Shown: positions 26,210-35,184 of the stretch, piece after piece
Layout of the letters: the number at the start of each line of letters is the position of its first letter
How positions within the stretch are numbered: position 1 is the first letter of the stretch
NCBI RefSeq assembly: GCF_003253565.1
Contig: NZ_QKUF01000002.1
Location: forward strand, 62,001-126,000
Source of the DNA: Thermosporothrix hazakensis
GTDB taxonomy: Bacteria > Chloroflexota > Ktedonobacteria > Ktedonobacterales > Ktedonobacteraceae
Length of the DNA: 64,000 bases
Reading direction: 5' to 3'
Translations under genes and position numbers: made by a program
The notes under the pieces: model-generated
What the model saw: only the letters and a program-made list of their open reading frames with translations
The model's database searches: none
Told to the model about the DNA's origin: nothing

Positions 26210-27208
26210 CTACCTCGCTTCTTTTGCCCTTTCAAGCAGTTCGTCAATCTGACGCATTTGATCTTCTGGTAACGGCCCATAATGCAGCGCAGCCACATTC
26301 TCTTCTACCTGCTCGACAGTCTTGAAACCGGGAATTGGAATCGTCATCGAGCTTCTCGCCCAGATCCAGGCCAGCGCACCCTGTACAAGCGTCCGACCAT
26401 CTGCGGTTAGCACTTCTCGCAAGGCATCAACCAGTGCAGCCCATCGATGAATCTGATCTGCTTGAAAGTATGCGCACCATGAGGGAGCCCGCCGCCGAAA
26501 ATCGTCTTCTGCTAAACCGGCATTGCTCCGATATTTGCCGGTCAGCATCCCCATAGCAAGCGGAGAGCGACAGAGAGCCGCTAACCCCTGTGCCTCACAG
26601 AACGCCAATACCTCATCATTCCCATCGAAGACATTGCGCTGCTGCTGAATCACCGTACAATGAGGTCCCTGTGCGAAAAGCGCCGCCAGTTCAGGATCAT
26701 CGGTACTGGCTCCGTAAAAGCGAATCTTACCCGCGTGTACCAACTCCTCAAGCGTCGTGATGACCTCTTCCCCCTCGGCACGCGAGGAGATCCCACAATG
26801 CAACTGATAGAGGTCAATATAGTCAGTTCCGAGTCGGCGCAAACTCGCCTCACAGGCCGAGCGAATATACTCGGAGCTGACATTGCTTCCCGTCGCCTGC
26901 CGGGTTGCCTCATCAAAGAGAAAGCCAAACTTGGTCGCTATGATAACCTCATGTCGCCGGGACGCGACCGCTCGACCCAGAACGCGTTCACTATGCCCAC
27001 AACCATAGACATCAGCAGTATCAAATAACGTGACACCCAGGTCCAGGCTCCGCTGAATCGCGCGTATCGATTCTTTATCGTCCACGGCCCCCCACCCATC
27101 CGGCTGACCATCAAGAGTGAATTTGCCGCCAATAGCCCAACATCCCAGGCCGATCGCACTGACCTCTAATCCACTTCGCCCCAATGTACGCTTCATGACC
27201 GTATTCAT
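26210..27208 (-). CDS. Aldo/keto reductase
   Basis: A 332-residue NADPH-dependent (beta/alpha)8 oxidoreductase. It begins MKRTLGRSGLEVSAIGLGCW after a short leader. The catalytic set is visible: Asp and Tyr in LFDTADVYGCGHSERVLGRA, Lys in VIIATKFG, and His in YIDLYQLHCG. The C-terminal PIPGFKTVEQVEENVAAL is the cofactor-phosphate region. ATG at 27208 lies after GGAGAGGAACAGGGA; a start further upstream is open but without similarity. The substrate cannot be told from sequence; yeast-type broad carbonyl reduction is usual. Confidence 0.92.
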   Translation of the reverse strand: MNTVMKRTLGRSGLEVSAIGLGCWAIGGKFTLDGQPDGWGAVDDKESIRAIQRSLDLGVTLFDTADVYGCGHSERVLGRAVASRRHEVIIATKFGFLFDEATRQATGSNVSSEYIRSACEASLRRLGTDYIDLYQLHCGISSRAEGEEVITTLEELVHAGKIRFYGASTDDPELAALFAQGPHCTVIQQQRNVFDGNDEVLAFCEAQGLAALCRSPLAMGMLTGKYRSNAGLAEDDFRRRAPSWCAYFQADQIHRWAALVDALREVLTADGRTLVQGALAWIWARSSMTIPIPGFKTVEQVEENVAALHYGPLPEDQMRQIDELLERAKEAR

Positions 27209-27574
27209 TCCCTGTTCCTCTCCTTTCTTTTTGAGCAAGAGCTTCTCGGATCTGCATGTATGATAGTACACATGCGAATTTCCCACATCCACTCAAAGCA
27301 GGATTTTCTGAAAAACCCTCACGCCCCGAGCAAGACGCTTCACCTGGCTTCAGGAGAGGAACCACAAAGATGAACAGCCTTTCGCAGCAGTTGTACCAAA
27401 CATACCCAACGGGAGCAGCTTTTGCTCGTCTCATCACACACCCCGATTGCTACCCGGTTCGAGCAGGATCTTATTATGCATCATCACAGCGAAGAGTACA
27501 GCAACGTTCAGCCCTCAAGGTGCTTCACTGGCAGAGAAAAAATGACTATAGCCGCTTTTTTGCCCTTCACCTGC
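27209..27574. other. Intergenic stretch
   Basis: No supportable gene. The aldo/keto reductase promoter should lie just upstream of its start, but no good -35/-10 pair is apparent. Several overlapping short frames on the plus strand have no family features. Confidence 0.4.
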
Positions 27575-28231
27575 TTAATGATCTGCTCGAAACTGGATCG
27601 AATACATCCGCACTTCCTCCGCGAAATCGTGCTGAATCTGTTGAAGAATGTCCTTGAGCTGATACCCTCTTGCCAGGCTCCCCTGCGAGATACGAAGCGG
27701 CGCGCCCGTTTTTTCCAGCATCCGCCGCATGCGCCACGCCTTCAGCCCGCCAATGCGGGAAAGATAAAGCTGCACATACCTCATCTGAATGGCAAGATGC
27801 GGCCCAAATACTCCCGATTGAAGCGAGAGACATTCAATATAGGACCAGGGAACAACCGTGCGCCGAAAAAACGGTGGGCTGGCAAGCGTGATCCCTTCCT
27901 CGTTGATCTTTAGCACCGGAAAACGGTAATACGCAAAGAGAAACCAGCCATTTATCAGCAAAACGACAGCGATAAAAAGACCAGACGAGAAATAGGTAAA
28001 GAAATATATTTTTCTGGTTGTATCCTCAATGGCAACTGCCGAGAGCGTCTCTAACGGATAAAGCTGAAACAGGATAAAGGAGACCAGATTCATCAGCAGG
28101 GCCGCGATCATGATACCCCCGAGCAGAATAAGGCCATTCCAGATCCGCAACAGCCTGCCATTGAGCCTCACGCGAATTTCCCGCGCTGGCAATGTGTATG
28201 GAAAGCGTGGTTCGTGCAAGCGAGAGTCCAT
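27575..28231 (-). CDS. Membrane protein with PH-like C-terminal domain (paralogue 1)
   Basis: A 218-residue protein of unknown function with two membrane segments: ILLGGIMIAALLMNLVSFIL at about 32-55 and YFSSGLFIAVVLLINGWFLF at about 80-100. A cytoplasmic domain of about 110 residues follows. It begins FPVLKINEEGITLASPPFFR and VVPWSYIECLSL, resembling bacterial PH/YdbT-type domains. It contains KAWRMRRMLEKTGAPLRISQ, which is almost the same as KAWRMRRMLAKTGAPLVISQ in the upstream neighbour (28284-28901). The two are tandem paralogues about 50 bases apart, probably co-transcribed. Start at 28231 is ambiguous: a TTG at 28240 has better ribosome-site spacing. Confidence 0.75.
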   Translation of the reverse strand: MDSRLHEPRFPYTLPAREIRVRLNGRLLRIWNGLILLGGIMIAALLMNLVSFILFQLYPLETLSAVAIEDTTRKIYFFTYFSSGLFIAVVLLINGWFLFAYYRFPVLKINEEGITLASPPFFRRTVVPWSYIECLSLQSGVFGPHLAIQMRYVQLYLSRIGGLKAWRMRRMLEKTGAPLRISQGSLARGYQLKDILQQIQHDFAEEVRMYSIQFRADH

Positions 28232-28283
28232 AATAAGCAATATTTCCTTTTCTATTCTCTGAAGCGGTCAGTCTTCCGGGCGC

Positions 28284-28901
28284 TCAAGCCCTGTCCGTAC
28301 CTGGATCGAGTATTCGGAGCTCTTCTGCATAGTGATCCTGTATATCGCGCACAATATTGGGCAGAGGATGCCGCAAGTCAAGTAACTCCTGAGAGATAAC
28401 GAGCGGTGCCCCTGTTTTCGCCAGCATACGACGCATTCGCCACGCCTTCGGTCCGTTGAAACGAGACAAATAGACTTCCGCGTCCCGGGGATAGATCGCA
28501 AGATATACTCCGCCTCGCTCTAGCTGAAGCTCCAGACGCTCTATTTCTGTCCAGGCAATGAATATTCGCAGGAACAGGGCAAGCATGATCCCCTCAGGCG
28601 TCACCTGAAGAACTGGGATACGAAAATAGGCATAGACAAGCCAGCCCATACCCAGAAACAAAACTCCGCTATAAAGTACCGGCGATAGCAAGGAGAGCCG
28701 ATCCATCCACGCCGCCTCAAGCTGGAACATCCGGAGAAGAATGGAGATCAGCCGGACACCGCCATATATGAGAAGGGAGCCTCCACATGCAACCAGCATT
28801 CCCCATAGTTGCAAGGTCATCTTTCTGAGCTTCCAGCGGCACTCGCGATGAAGCGCCTGAAACGGATCTGCTGCCCGCCCATAGTGAGAGAAAGGGTTCA
28901 T
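28284..28901 (-). CDS. Membrane protein with PH-like C-terminal domain (paralogue 2)
   Basis: A 205-residue paralogue of the downstream gene. Membrane segments are MLVACGGSLLIYGGVRLISI and LSPVLYSGVLFLGMGWLVYA. A cytoplasmic domain follows: FRIPVLQVTPEGIMLALF, FIAWTEIERLELQLERGG, and KAWRMRRMLAKTGAPLVISQ. The N-terminus MNPFSHYGRAADPF is cytoplasmic. ATG at 28901 follows AGGAGATACG. The pair probably arose by tandem duplication. Role unknown; the PH-like fold suggests a membrane-associated sensor or scaffold, which is inference. Confidence 0.78.
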   Translation of the reverse strand: MNPFSHYGRAADPFQALHRECRWKLRKMTLQLWGMLVACGGSLLIYGGVRLISILLRMFQLEAAWMDRLSLLSPVLYSGVLFLGMGWLVYAYFRIPVLQVTPEGIMLALFLRIFIAWTEIERLELQLERGGVYLAIYPRDAEVYLSRFNGPKAWRMRRMLAKTGAPLVISQELLDLRHPLPNIVRDIQDHYAEELRILDPGTDRA

Positions 28902-29064
28902 CGTATCTCCTGCAATACGTTATCACGAGTAGTATATCTCTTTTTATCGATACCTCTCTATGAGATAGCTCACAAGCACTCCCTGCAACGCCTGTGACAC
29001 CTTCCGCTTTCTCATAGCGTGTCTTCTACAAACATGCCGGTTGAAAACAAAGGAGAGGGAAAGC

Positions 29065-29346
29065 ATGGAACAGGAAGAGCGCTATAAACAGCTTGAAGAT
29101 ACACTTGTGAATAGTCTGCGTTTTCTGCAAAAGAAGCATCCCGGCGTTCGTATCGAGATCAACAACGAGGTTCTACGCCCGCAGCATATCCAGCTTCAGG
29201 ACAGCACCATTCCAGAGCTTCAGACGCAATTACAGCGGAACGCGCCATCACTTCTTGAGCGCACTGTCCATACGCTGGAAAGCGAGCACTCGGGCGAGAT
29301 ATTAGATGTTGCCGAGGATGAGCACGTTTTCAGCTATCACTTTTAG
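29065..29346 (+). CDS. Small hypothetical protein
   Basis: A 93-residue acidic protein with no membrane segment. It begins MEQEERYKQLEDTLVNSLRF and is helical, then has VRIEINNEVLRPQHIQL (beta-like) and a second helix QTQLQRNAPSLLERTVHTL. ATG at 29065 is well supported by AAAGGAGAGGGAAAGC, and the frame upstream lacks similarity. I recognise no family. It stands alone between divergent and convergent neighbours. Confidence 0.7.
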   Translation: MEQEERYKQLEDTLVNSLRFLQKKHPGVRIEINNEVLRPQHIQLQDSTIPELQTQLQRNAPSLLERTVHTLESEHSGEILDVAEDEHVFSYHF

Positions 29347-29391
29347 AGAGGTACTGCCTGCATTGTCCACAAGCAGTACCCCGGCGCTTTC

Positions 29392-30366
29392 TCAGGCAAC
29401 GCGCACAATCCAGTTGCTATTATTGGCTACACGCTGGAAGGTAAGCGTTGAACACCAATAATCGCTCGGGTTGGGGCTGGTTGAGGGGCTCCAATAGGAG
29501 TTCGATGCATCGGCCAGCTTCCAGGTACCACCCGAGCGAAGCTGGAAATTGCTGCTCTCAAACACGGTATTCTTCGCCTCGGTACAGTACCAGGCCTGCC
29601 CGGTCTGCGGGTTCCGTGTCGCATAGATCTCGAAGATATTCCAGCCATAGCTTAACTGTGCCCTGTCTGTACCAGAGCTCGTGTAGAAGGTGTCCCAGGT
29701 TCGGTTCTGATAGTTATACAGATACGCGGTCCAGGAATTCCCGCCACTCGCATTCTTCACGATCTGGACGGTATAGGCAGAGCGCCCATTCACAACCGTC
29801 GTGTAGAGCCGCAAGAAGTTCTGATCCATCATGATCTCTTTTTGTGGACCACTCCCTGAGCCAGCCGAGCCGCCACACCAATCCCAGGCCCATATCAAAT
29901 CACCGACCGCCCGAGAATAAACCGTCGTGACTTCCATGCAAGCATTGTACGGCTTCATCGTCGGCGTATAGGTATAGTCGCTGGTGCTGCCCCGCACCAC
30001 GTAGGACGGATCAACGCTCTGAGTTGCCATCATGCCATCATGCGTCCCCTGACTGGCGAACACGCCCCAGAACTGATGCAGCGTCTGTTGCACCAGGCTC
30101 CCGGATGCCTGTTTCCGGGAATTCCTGAAATCCTGAAGGCGCTGGTGCTGCTGCTTCTGTATTTTAGTAACCATTGCCGCACGACCCGAGTCGCGTAACA
30201 GGGTAGGGGTCACATCATGTGCGCCAATGACCACACCACCACGCGGCGCATTGGGATCGGGAGAAGACGTCGCATGCGTGGCCTGAGCGAACTGTCCACT
30301 CAAGGCAAACGTGAGGCAGAAAGCAAGGAAGAGACCAATACAGGCGCGTTGCACCCTTCTCTTCAT
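29392..30366 (-). CDS. Secreted protein of unknown function
   Basis: A 324-residue protein with a clear Sec signal: MKRRVQRACIGLFLAFCLTF, then ALSGQFAQATHA with a likely cleavage after AQA or THA. The mature part starts with a charged helical stretch (about 65-110, KIQKQQHQRLQDFRNSRKQA). It then becomes rich in Ser, Thr, Tyr, Trp and Asn, with a beta-type C-terminal domain (about 130-324). Four Cys there could form disulfides: NACMEV, WDWCGG, AWYCTE, DYWCST. This composition resembles extracellular carbohydrate-binding or surface proteins, but no known family is recognised. ATG at 30366 with GAAAGGAGTCTCGCT upstream. Confidence 0.8.
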   Translation of the reverse strand: MKRRVQRACIGLFLAFCLTFALSGQFAQATHATSSPDPNAPRGGVVIGAHDVTPTLLRDSGRAAMVTKIQKQQHQRLQDFRNSRKQASGSLVQQTLHQFWGVFASQGTHDGMMATQSVDPSYVVRGSTSDYTYTPTMKPYNACMEVTTVYSRAVGDLIWAWDWCGGSAGSGSGPQKEIMMDQNFLRLYTTVVNGRSAYTVQIVKNASGGNSWTAYLYNYQNRTWDTFYTSSGTDRAQLSYGWNIFEIYATRNPQTGQAWYCTEAKNTVFESSNFQLRSGGTWKLADASNSYWSPSTSPNPSDYWCSTLTFQRVANNSNWIVRVA

Positions 30367-30644
30367 AGCGAGACTCCTTTCTCTTCTGCTTCCCTGACAT
30401 CCTTGTCAGGGAAAACAATCAGCGTAGAAAATGGGTAACGCAAGCAAAAAGTGGCAAGAGGCTAGAGAATTTATGGCACCATATACAATAAGAATACACT
30501 ATTCTGCACGTTCCGTAAAGAGGGACATTCCACTCAGATGAAACACCCGTTTTTCTGTTTTTCGCCTCGTACAAGTATCTTTTTCTTTTCTTTCCGTATA
30601 CTATTCACTGTTGAACGGCCCCAAAAATGCAAGGAGGCATTACA

Positions 30645-31620
30645 ATGATTACACTTCGTCCATCCCAGCCTGACGACTCTCCAGCGCTCCTCACCCTGTT
30701 TCAGGCTCAAGAGCAGCGACAACATCAGTAAGATCAGCGACTCGCGCTTCATACGCCACAACAAATTCGCACATTCCTTGAACAGGAGCCCGGCTTTGTT
30801 GCCCTCAACTCAGCAGGCCAGATTCGAGGATACGTGCAACCCGCTATCTGGGAAGTCGCTCCCAATAGCATCTTGCAGGCTTTCCTCACCCCTCAAAATG
30901 GAACAGTGCGCCTCGTCCTCCTCGGGATGCGGAAGCACGATGCGCTTGAGGTGCTTCAACGTTGTCTGGAACAGGCCGAACAATACTGGCAAGCACACCA
31001 TACGACTGGTGATCTGGTACGCTGGCCCTCTACCGACCCCTGGATCTTTCCCGCGCTTACGCCATTCGGCTTTCAGCTTAGTAGTATCTGTGCTATGCAC
31101 AATCCCACAACAGTTACCGCAGCGCCGAAACCGGCAACTGTGCGCATCAGGAAGGCCCGGCCTACCGATGAAAAACTACTCCTGCAGCAGCTTGAAGAAG
31201 AGCTACGCTATCACGCCCTTCGTCCGTTACTGTGAGGCGGCCCATATCTCCTTTCGACAGGCCCTGCGTCGTCTCTGGACAGGAGAGCCAGATGCACCGA
31301 TCGTTTTTGTTGCCGAAACGCAAGATCCAATCATCGGTATGGCAGAAAATAGCCTGCTTCCCCTCACAACAGAGGACACCCCGGGCTTTGTCCCGGCCGG
31401 CATCCACTGGAGCATTGATAATATCTGCGTGCTTTCTTCCCAGCGTGGTAGAGGCATAGGCAGTCAACTGCTCACAGCGGTTTTTGAGAAGTATCAGCAT
31501 ATGTCGCCGCTACACAGCATGCTCCTCTGGTATAATCCCGACAACCCGCAGGCTGCTCATTTTTGGCAGACGACTGGCTTCCGCCCCCTCTGGACAACCT
31601 ATCAGCGAATACACAAATAA
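30645..31620 (+). pseudogene. Two-domain GNAT acetyltransferase with stop codon and frameshift
   Basis: ATG at 30645 has a very good AAGGAGG site and begins MITLRPSQPDDSPALLTLFQ. An in-frame TAA at 30729 interrupts the gene after 28 codons, and the same frame continues with DQRLALHTPQQIRTFLEQEP to a TGA at 31233. There a one-base shift leads into YCEAAHISFRQALRRLWTGE. The acetyl-CoA loop SSQRGRGIGSQLLTAV and the final HFWQTTGFRPLW follow. Both halves look like GNAT domains, giving about 324 residues in all. With two lesions it is probably dead. Confidence 0.85.
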
Positions 31621-31702
31621 AGGACGAGTGTTGACCGTTATTCATGTTACACTGCGGGAGAACACGACGAAAAGCCAGTTAATCAGAAGGAGCATCCAGG
31701 AT

Positions 31703-32887
31703 ATGGAACAGGATAACGATCTGCTTTTACGCATACGCTGGTGGAGCTACCAGCGACAGCGGCTCGGGCAAGCTGCAGCAAGCATGGAAGAGGTCTTACA
31801 GGATGTGGTCGGCGTCTATAGCTCTCATCCAAGCGCGCCGCTCTCCCTCCTTGCGCGCACTGCAGCTTTCTCTCCTGAAGCGTTTCGAGCGCTTGATCTG
31901 GAGAAAAAGGCAGTTCGTATTCCTGCAATGCGTCGCGCGATCTATCTGCTTCTGACGGAGGACGCGGCTTTTGTATTTGCTGCTACACGCGAGAACAATG
32001 AACGACTGATAAAACACCTTGACTATGCGGCTCGCTATCGCAAACATGAACATCTATCCCGAGAAACCTATCCACAGCTCAAGGCAGCGCTACTGGCTGC
32101 GGCACAAGAGCCATTGACCCCGAAACAACTCGGACAGGCGCTCAATCAAGCCAAAGGAACTGCCATGATAGCTCATTTTCTGGGCTATGAGGGAGCCATG
32201 CTCAGAATCGGAGCTCATAGCCTGCGCTCGAATAGCCTGCGCTACGTCAGCACTGAGGCATGGGGCATCGAGCTTCAGTGCGAGCTTTCTCCTGAGGAAG
32301 CGCGACGACAGCTCGCCTATCGCTACTTCCGTGCTTTTGGTCCGGCCAGCGTCAGAGATTTTCGGTGGTGGGCAGGCATTCCCGCCAATGCGGCAGCAGC
32401 AGCCGTCGCTCAACTTGAGACTGTGGCGCTTCCGAACGGCCTTCTGCTCCTTGCGGAAGACCTTGCCGCCTTTGAACAGGTTACACCGCCACCTGCCGAC
32501 GCAATCGACATTTTGCCCATCTGGGATAGCTACACAATGGGTTATGCTCCCAGCGGGCATGCACGACAGATTGAGCCAGCAATGCAGGCTCACGTCTATA
32601 ACAACCCGACAAGAGAGGGCGGTGACGGCATCGGCTCCGTTCTGCTAGCCGGAAAGATGGTTGCCTCATGGAGCAGCACGTTCACGGGCAATCATTTCAA
32701 CGTCACCCTTGATCTGTTCGATCCCACTGCGGAGGCACATATGTCCACCATACAGGCACGCTTCGAGGAGATCGCCACGGCACTCGGTGGCACAACCTGT
32801 ACCATCACCCCACATGATCCCTCGGCACTGCCATTAGCGGTCGCGAAAAACCGCATGCATCCCGCAGCGTCTTGCAAGCAGCAGTAG
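31703..32887 (+). CDS. Winged-helix DNA-binding domain protein (AlkZ-like family)
   Basis: A 394-residue protein resembling the winged-helix family that includes the AlkZ/YcaQ DNA glycosylases. It starts DLLLRIRWWSYQRQRLGQAA. Family segments include GVYSSHPSAPLSLLARTAAF, a central ELSPEEARRQLAYRYFRAFG and GPASVRDFRWWAGIP winged-helix part, then ILPIWDSYTMGYA and a C-terminal GSVLLAGKMVASWSS strand region. Some members unhook DNA crosslinks, others are uncharacterised, so a DNA-repair role is only a possibility. ATG at 31703 has GAAGGAG 11 bases upstream; the frame is open far upstream, overlapping the broken GNAT gene. Confidence 0.8.
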   Translation: MEQDNDLLLRIRWWSYQRQRLGQAAASMEEVLQDVVGVYSSHPSAPLSLLARTAAFSPEAFRALDLEKKAVRIPAMRRAIYLLLTEDAAFVFAATRENNERLIKHLDYAARYRKHEHLSRETYPQLKAALLAAAQEPLTPKQLGQALNQAKGTAMIAHFLGYEGAMLRIGAHSLRSNSLRYVSTEAWGIELQCELSPEEARRQLAYRYFRAFGPASVRDFRWWAGIPANAAAAAVAQLETVALPNGLLLLAEDLAAFEQVTPPPADAIDILPIWDSYTMGYAPSGHARQIEPAMQAHVYNNPTREGGDGIGSVLLAGKMVASWSSTFTGNHFNVTLDLFDPTAEAHMSTIQARFEEIATALGGTTCTITPHDPSALPLAVAKNRMHPAASCKQQ

Positions 32888-33223
32888 CCAATAAACAATG
32901 GTCGAAGGCCATCCCTTATTCACCCCCTCATGCTTATGGCAGGGGGTATCGATCAGGGTCGGGCCGCTTGCTCCTTTACCGCGAACCAGTTTCGACCGCC
33001 CTGAATCATTTCAGGTTCATCTTTGCCCGGATAGCTGCTTCATTTCCTATCCGGGCTCACCCCCACTGTTGGGGAACGCCACACCTCAGCAGCAGTACGC
33101 TGAGCACGTTTCCCAACAGGCCAAAGCCGCTCATACAGACAATCATCTCTCCAGACGATGCCCACCCCCTCCCTCCCGCTGTACTCTGTCATCAGGAAGA
33201 TTGAGTAGAAAGGATAACATCCT
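32888..33223. other. Intergenic stretch
   Basis: No supportable gene. Short frames on both strands lack family features. The promoter of the following gene is not obvious. Confidence 0.4.
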
Positions 33224-33634
33224 ATGAGCAATGGAAATGAAGCTATCATTGCGGAATTTCGAGCGAATGGAGGCAAGGTCGGCGGCCCATTTGAAGGCGC
33301 TCCGATGCTTCTGCTGACCACGATCGGAGCAAAGAGCGGTCGGCCCCATACTACCCCCCTGATTTATCTGGCCGATGGTAACCGCCTGCTTGTCTTTGCA
33401 AGCAATGCCGGAGCACCAACCCATCCAGCCTGGTTCCATAATCTGCAAGCAAGCCCTGATGTCATCGTCGAAGTGGGTACTGACACCTTCCCGGCCACAG
33501 CCACTAGAATTACCGGCGAGGAACGGGATCGCCTGTACGCCAGACAGGCCACGATCTTCCCGGCTTTCGCTGATTATGAAACCAGAACATCCCGTCTGAT
33601 CCCGGTTGTCGCCTTACAGCGTAAACAGGGATAG
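33224..33634 (+). CDS. Nitroreductase/deazaflavin-dependent (Ddn-type) oxidoreductase
   Basis: A 136-residue protein of the F420H2-dependent Ddn/DUF385-like family. Signatures: NGGKVGGPFEGAPMLLLTTI, GAKSGRPHTTPLIYLADGNR, then FASNAGAPTHPAWFHNLQAS and PDVIVEVGTDTFPATATRI. The KSGRPHTTPL segment binds the deazaflavin phosphate side, and PAWFHNL is the family hallmark. Typical reactions are reductions of quinones, nitro compounds or unsaturated ketones. A strong hairpin terminator follows, so it is monocistronic. Confidence 0.93.
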   Translation: MSNGNEAIIAEFRANGGKVGGPFEGAPMLLLTTIGAKSGRPHTTPLIYLADGNRLLVFASNAGAPTHPAWFHNLQASPDVIVEVGTDTFPATATRITGEERDRLYARQATIFPAFADYETRTSRLIPVVALQRKQG

Positions 33635-33666
33635 AAACGGATGCACATATCAGGATTAACCAGAAT

Positions 33667-33696
33667 GGCCCGCCGTATGTGGCGGGCCTCTCCTTT
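33667..33696 (+). terminator. Terminator after Ddn-type gene
   Basis: GGCCCGCC (33667-33674), loop GTATGT, GGCGGGCC (33681-33688), followed by TCTCCTTT. Confidence 0.75.
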
Positions 33697-33729
33697 GCTC
33701 TCATCACTTTTGCGCTTCGGCAACGGTAT

Positions 33730-34020
33730 CATCTGAGCATTCTGTAAATGACAGATAAAGCTAAACAAAACACCCCGGTACAGCACAGGAAGGATAGAAT
33801 GAAGCCCCCAACTGGAGAGATTGCCATGATATCTTAAAAGGAAGGCCACGAAAAAGCATGACGATCCCAAGCAGAAAACCGAGGACGATGATAGACAGAG
33901 AGAAGCGGTCGGCTTTTTTCCAAACTTTCGCAAGCGCTATAATTTCTCTATCTGGCCGATCGGTATCGAAATGAACAGGGACGTTATCAACACGTCAAGT
34001 TGAAAAAGGATCTCTAACAT
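33730..34020 (-). pseudogene. Decayed small membrane protein
   Basis: An ATG at 34020 with an excellent AGGAG site opens MLEILFQLDV, but the frame closes after 27 codons. In a second frame the text continues convincingly as DNVPVHFDTDRPDREIIALA and KVWKKADRFSLSIIVLGFLL with a membrane helix, to GASFYPSC. A third frame ends with FCLALSVIYRMLR and a stop. Two shifts are needed to make one protein of about 95 residues. Family unknown. Confidence 0.5.
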
Positions 34021-34343
34021 ATATTCTCCTAATTTCTCCTTCTACAGCTTAAGGATATATTTTATCTATTTTATCCCTGCATTTCCTTCTCAAACCATAT
34101 TCTGCTATACAGAGCATACAATCATCCATAAACAGGATATTATCGATATGGAGCACATAATACTTGAAGAACAGGAAACGAACAATCAGCATGAAGACAG
34201 AAGCAGCAGAAATGCGTACGCACGGAAACAGTTGTATCTATACCCTCTCCTGTTATTGCTATAGAATACACATACTTCTCACGATATGCTGTATCCAATC
34301 ATTTCACCTGATACAATGGAAGCAGCCCAACTGGACAAAGCAA

Positions 34344-34376
34344 CAAAAAAGGAACCGGTACAATCGTACCGGTTCC
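34344..34376 (-). terminator. Terminator of the TetR gene
   Basis: Perfect 11-bp stem GGAACCGGTAC/GTACCGGTTCC (34351-34361 with 34366-34376), loop of four, followed on the minus strand by TTTTTTG. It lies 19 bases after the stop at 34395. Confidence 0.88.
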
Positions 34377-34394
34377 GATAGCAGCACCTCTGAT

Positions 34395-35030
34395 TTATGG
34401 AGCATAAGAAGCATCCAGGCCGTGCGCCAGCAGTTCAAGCCCCGCCGATATCATCTCTGCCAGCGCCGCATGAATCTCATCAGCAGACTGGCCGCTCTCG
34501 CATCGGGCATCGTATTCGGTGAAAAGCTTCCCATAAAGAGCCAGTATCAGGTGAGCGACAAGGTGAGGCACAATCTCGGGTGCATGCATCTCTTCGGCCA
34601 GCACGCGCTCAACCTCTCTCTCACCCATCTGCATCATGCGCAGGCTATACGCTTGCAGGGATGGGGTGCTCTGTATCATTTGAATGACTTGCCGACGCTC
34701 TGTGCCCTCCTCAACAGGCATAGCCCGAAGCCGTTCCAGGCTGAAACGAAGATCCTCACGCAAAAAGGCCAGCAGCGTTTGTCCCTGCTGGCGCTGCTGA
34801 ATGCGCTTCGCTAATTCCGTCTCCATTGGCCGATGAAGCCCGAAAAAGAGCTCTTCCTTCGTCGGGAAATAGTTATAGACCGTATTTGCCGAGACGTCGG
34901 CAATGTCCGCTACTTCGGTCACAGTCACCTGGTCAAAGCCCCGCTCAAGAAAGAGCCGAAGCGCCACAGAAGCTATATGCTGCCGTGTCTGCTGCTTTTT
35001 TCGTTCGCGTCGTCCTGATGGCTGTCTCAT
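34395..35030 (-). CDS. TetR-family repressor
   Basis: A 211-residue TetR protein. The N-terminal helix-turn-helix is RQHIASVALRLFLERGFDQV, TVTEVADIADVSANTVYNYF, PTKEELFFGL. The C-terminal ligand and dimer domain is all-helical. ATG at 35030 gives family length; a start at 35093 would overlap the divergent promoter. It faces the flavin monooxygenase gene at 35185. A perfect 32-base palindrome in that gene's promoter (35103-35134) is the likely operator, so the regulator probably represses the monooxygenase. Confidence 0.9.
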   Translation of the reverse strand: MRQPSGRRERKKQQTRQHIASVALRLFLERGFDQVTVTEVADIADVSANTVYNYFPTKEELFFGLHRPMETELAKRIQQRQQGQTLLAFLREDLRFSLERLRAMPVEEGTERRQVIQMIQSTPSLQAYSLRMMQMGEREVERVLAEEMHAPEIVPHLVAHLILALYGKLFTEYDARCESGQSADEIHAALAEMISAGLELLAHGLDASYAP

Positions 35031-35075
35031 AGGTGCAAGTATAGCCTCTTCTTCAAGAGACTGCAAGTCTGGGGG

Positions 35076-35134
35076 TTGACATTTTTTTAGCATGCTTTAT
35101 AATTGCAGTAACTTAAAAAATTAAGTTACTGCAA
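35076..35134 (+). promoter_or_regulatory. Monooxygenase promoter with TetR operator
   Basis: -35 TTGACA (35076-35081), a 16-bp spacer and -10 TATAAT (35098-35103). A perfect inverted repeat TTGCAGTAACTTAA-AAAA-TTAAGTTACTGCAA (35103-35134) starts at the -10 and covers the start point. Binding there would block transcription. The divergent TetR gene is the obvious candidate. Confidence 0.88.
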
Positions 35135-35184
35135 AAATTTGTACAACTCAAAAATATGGTAACTACAGAATGGAGATCTGTTTC

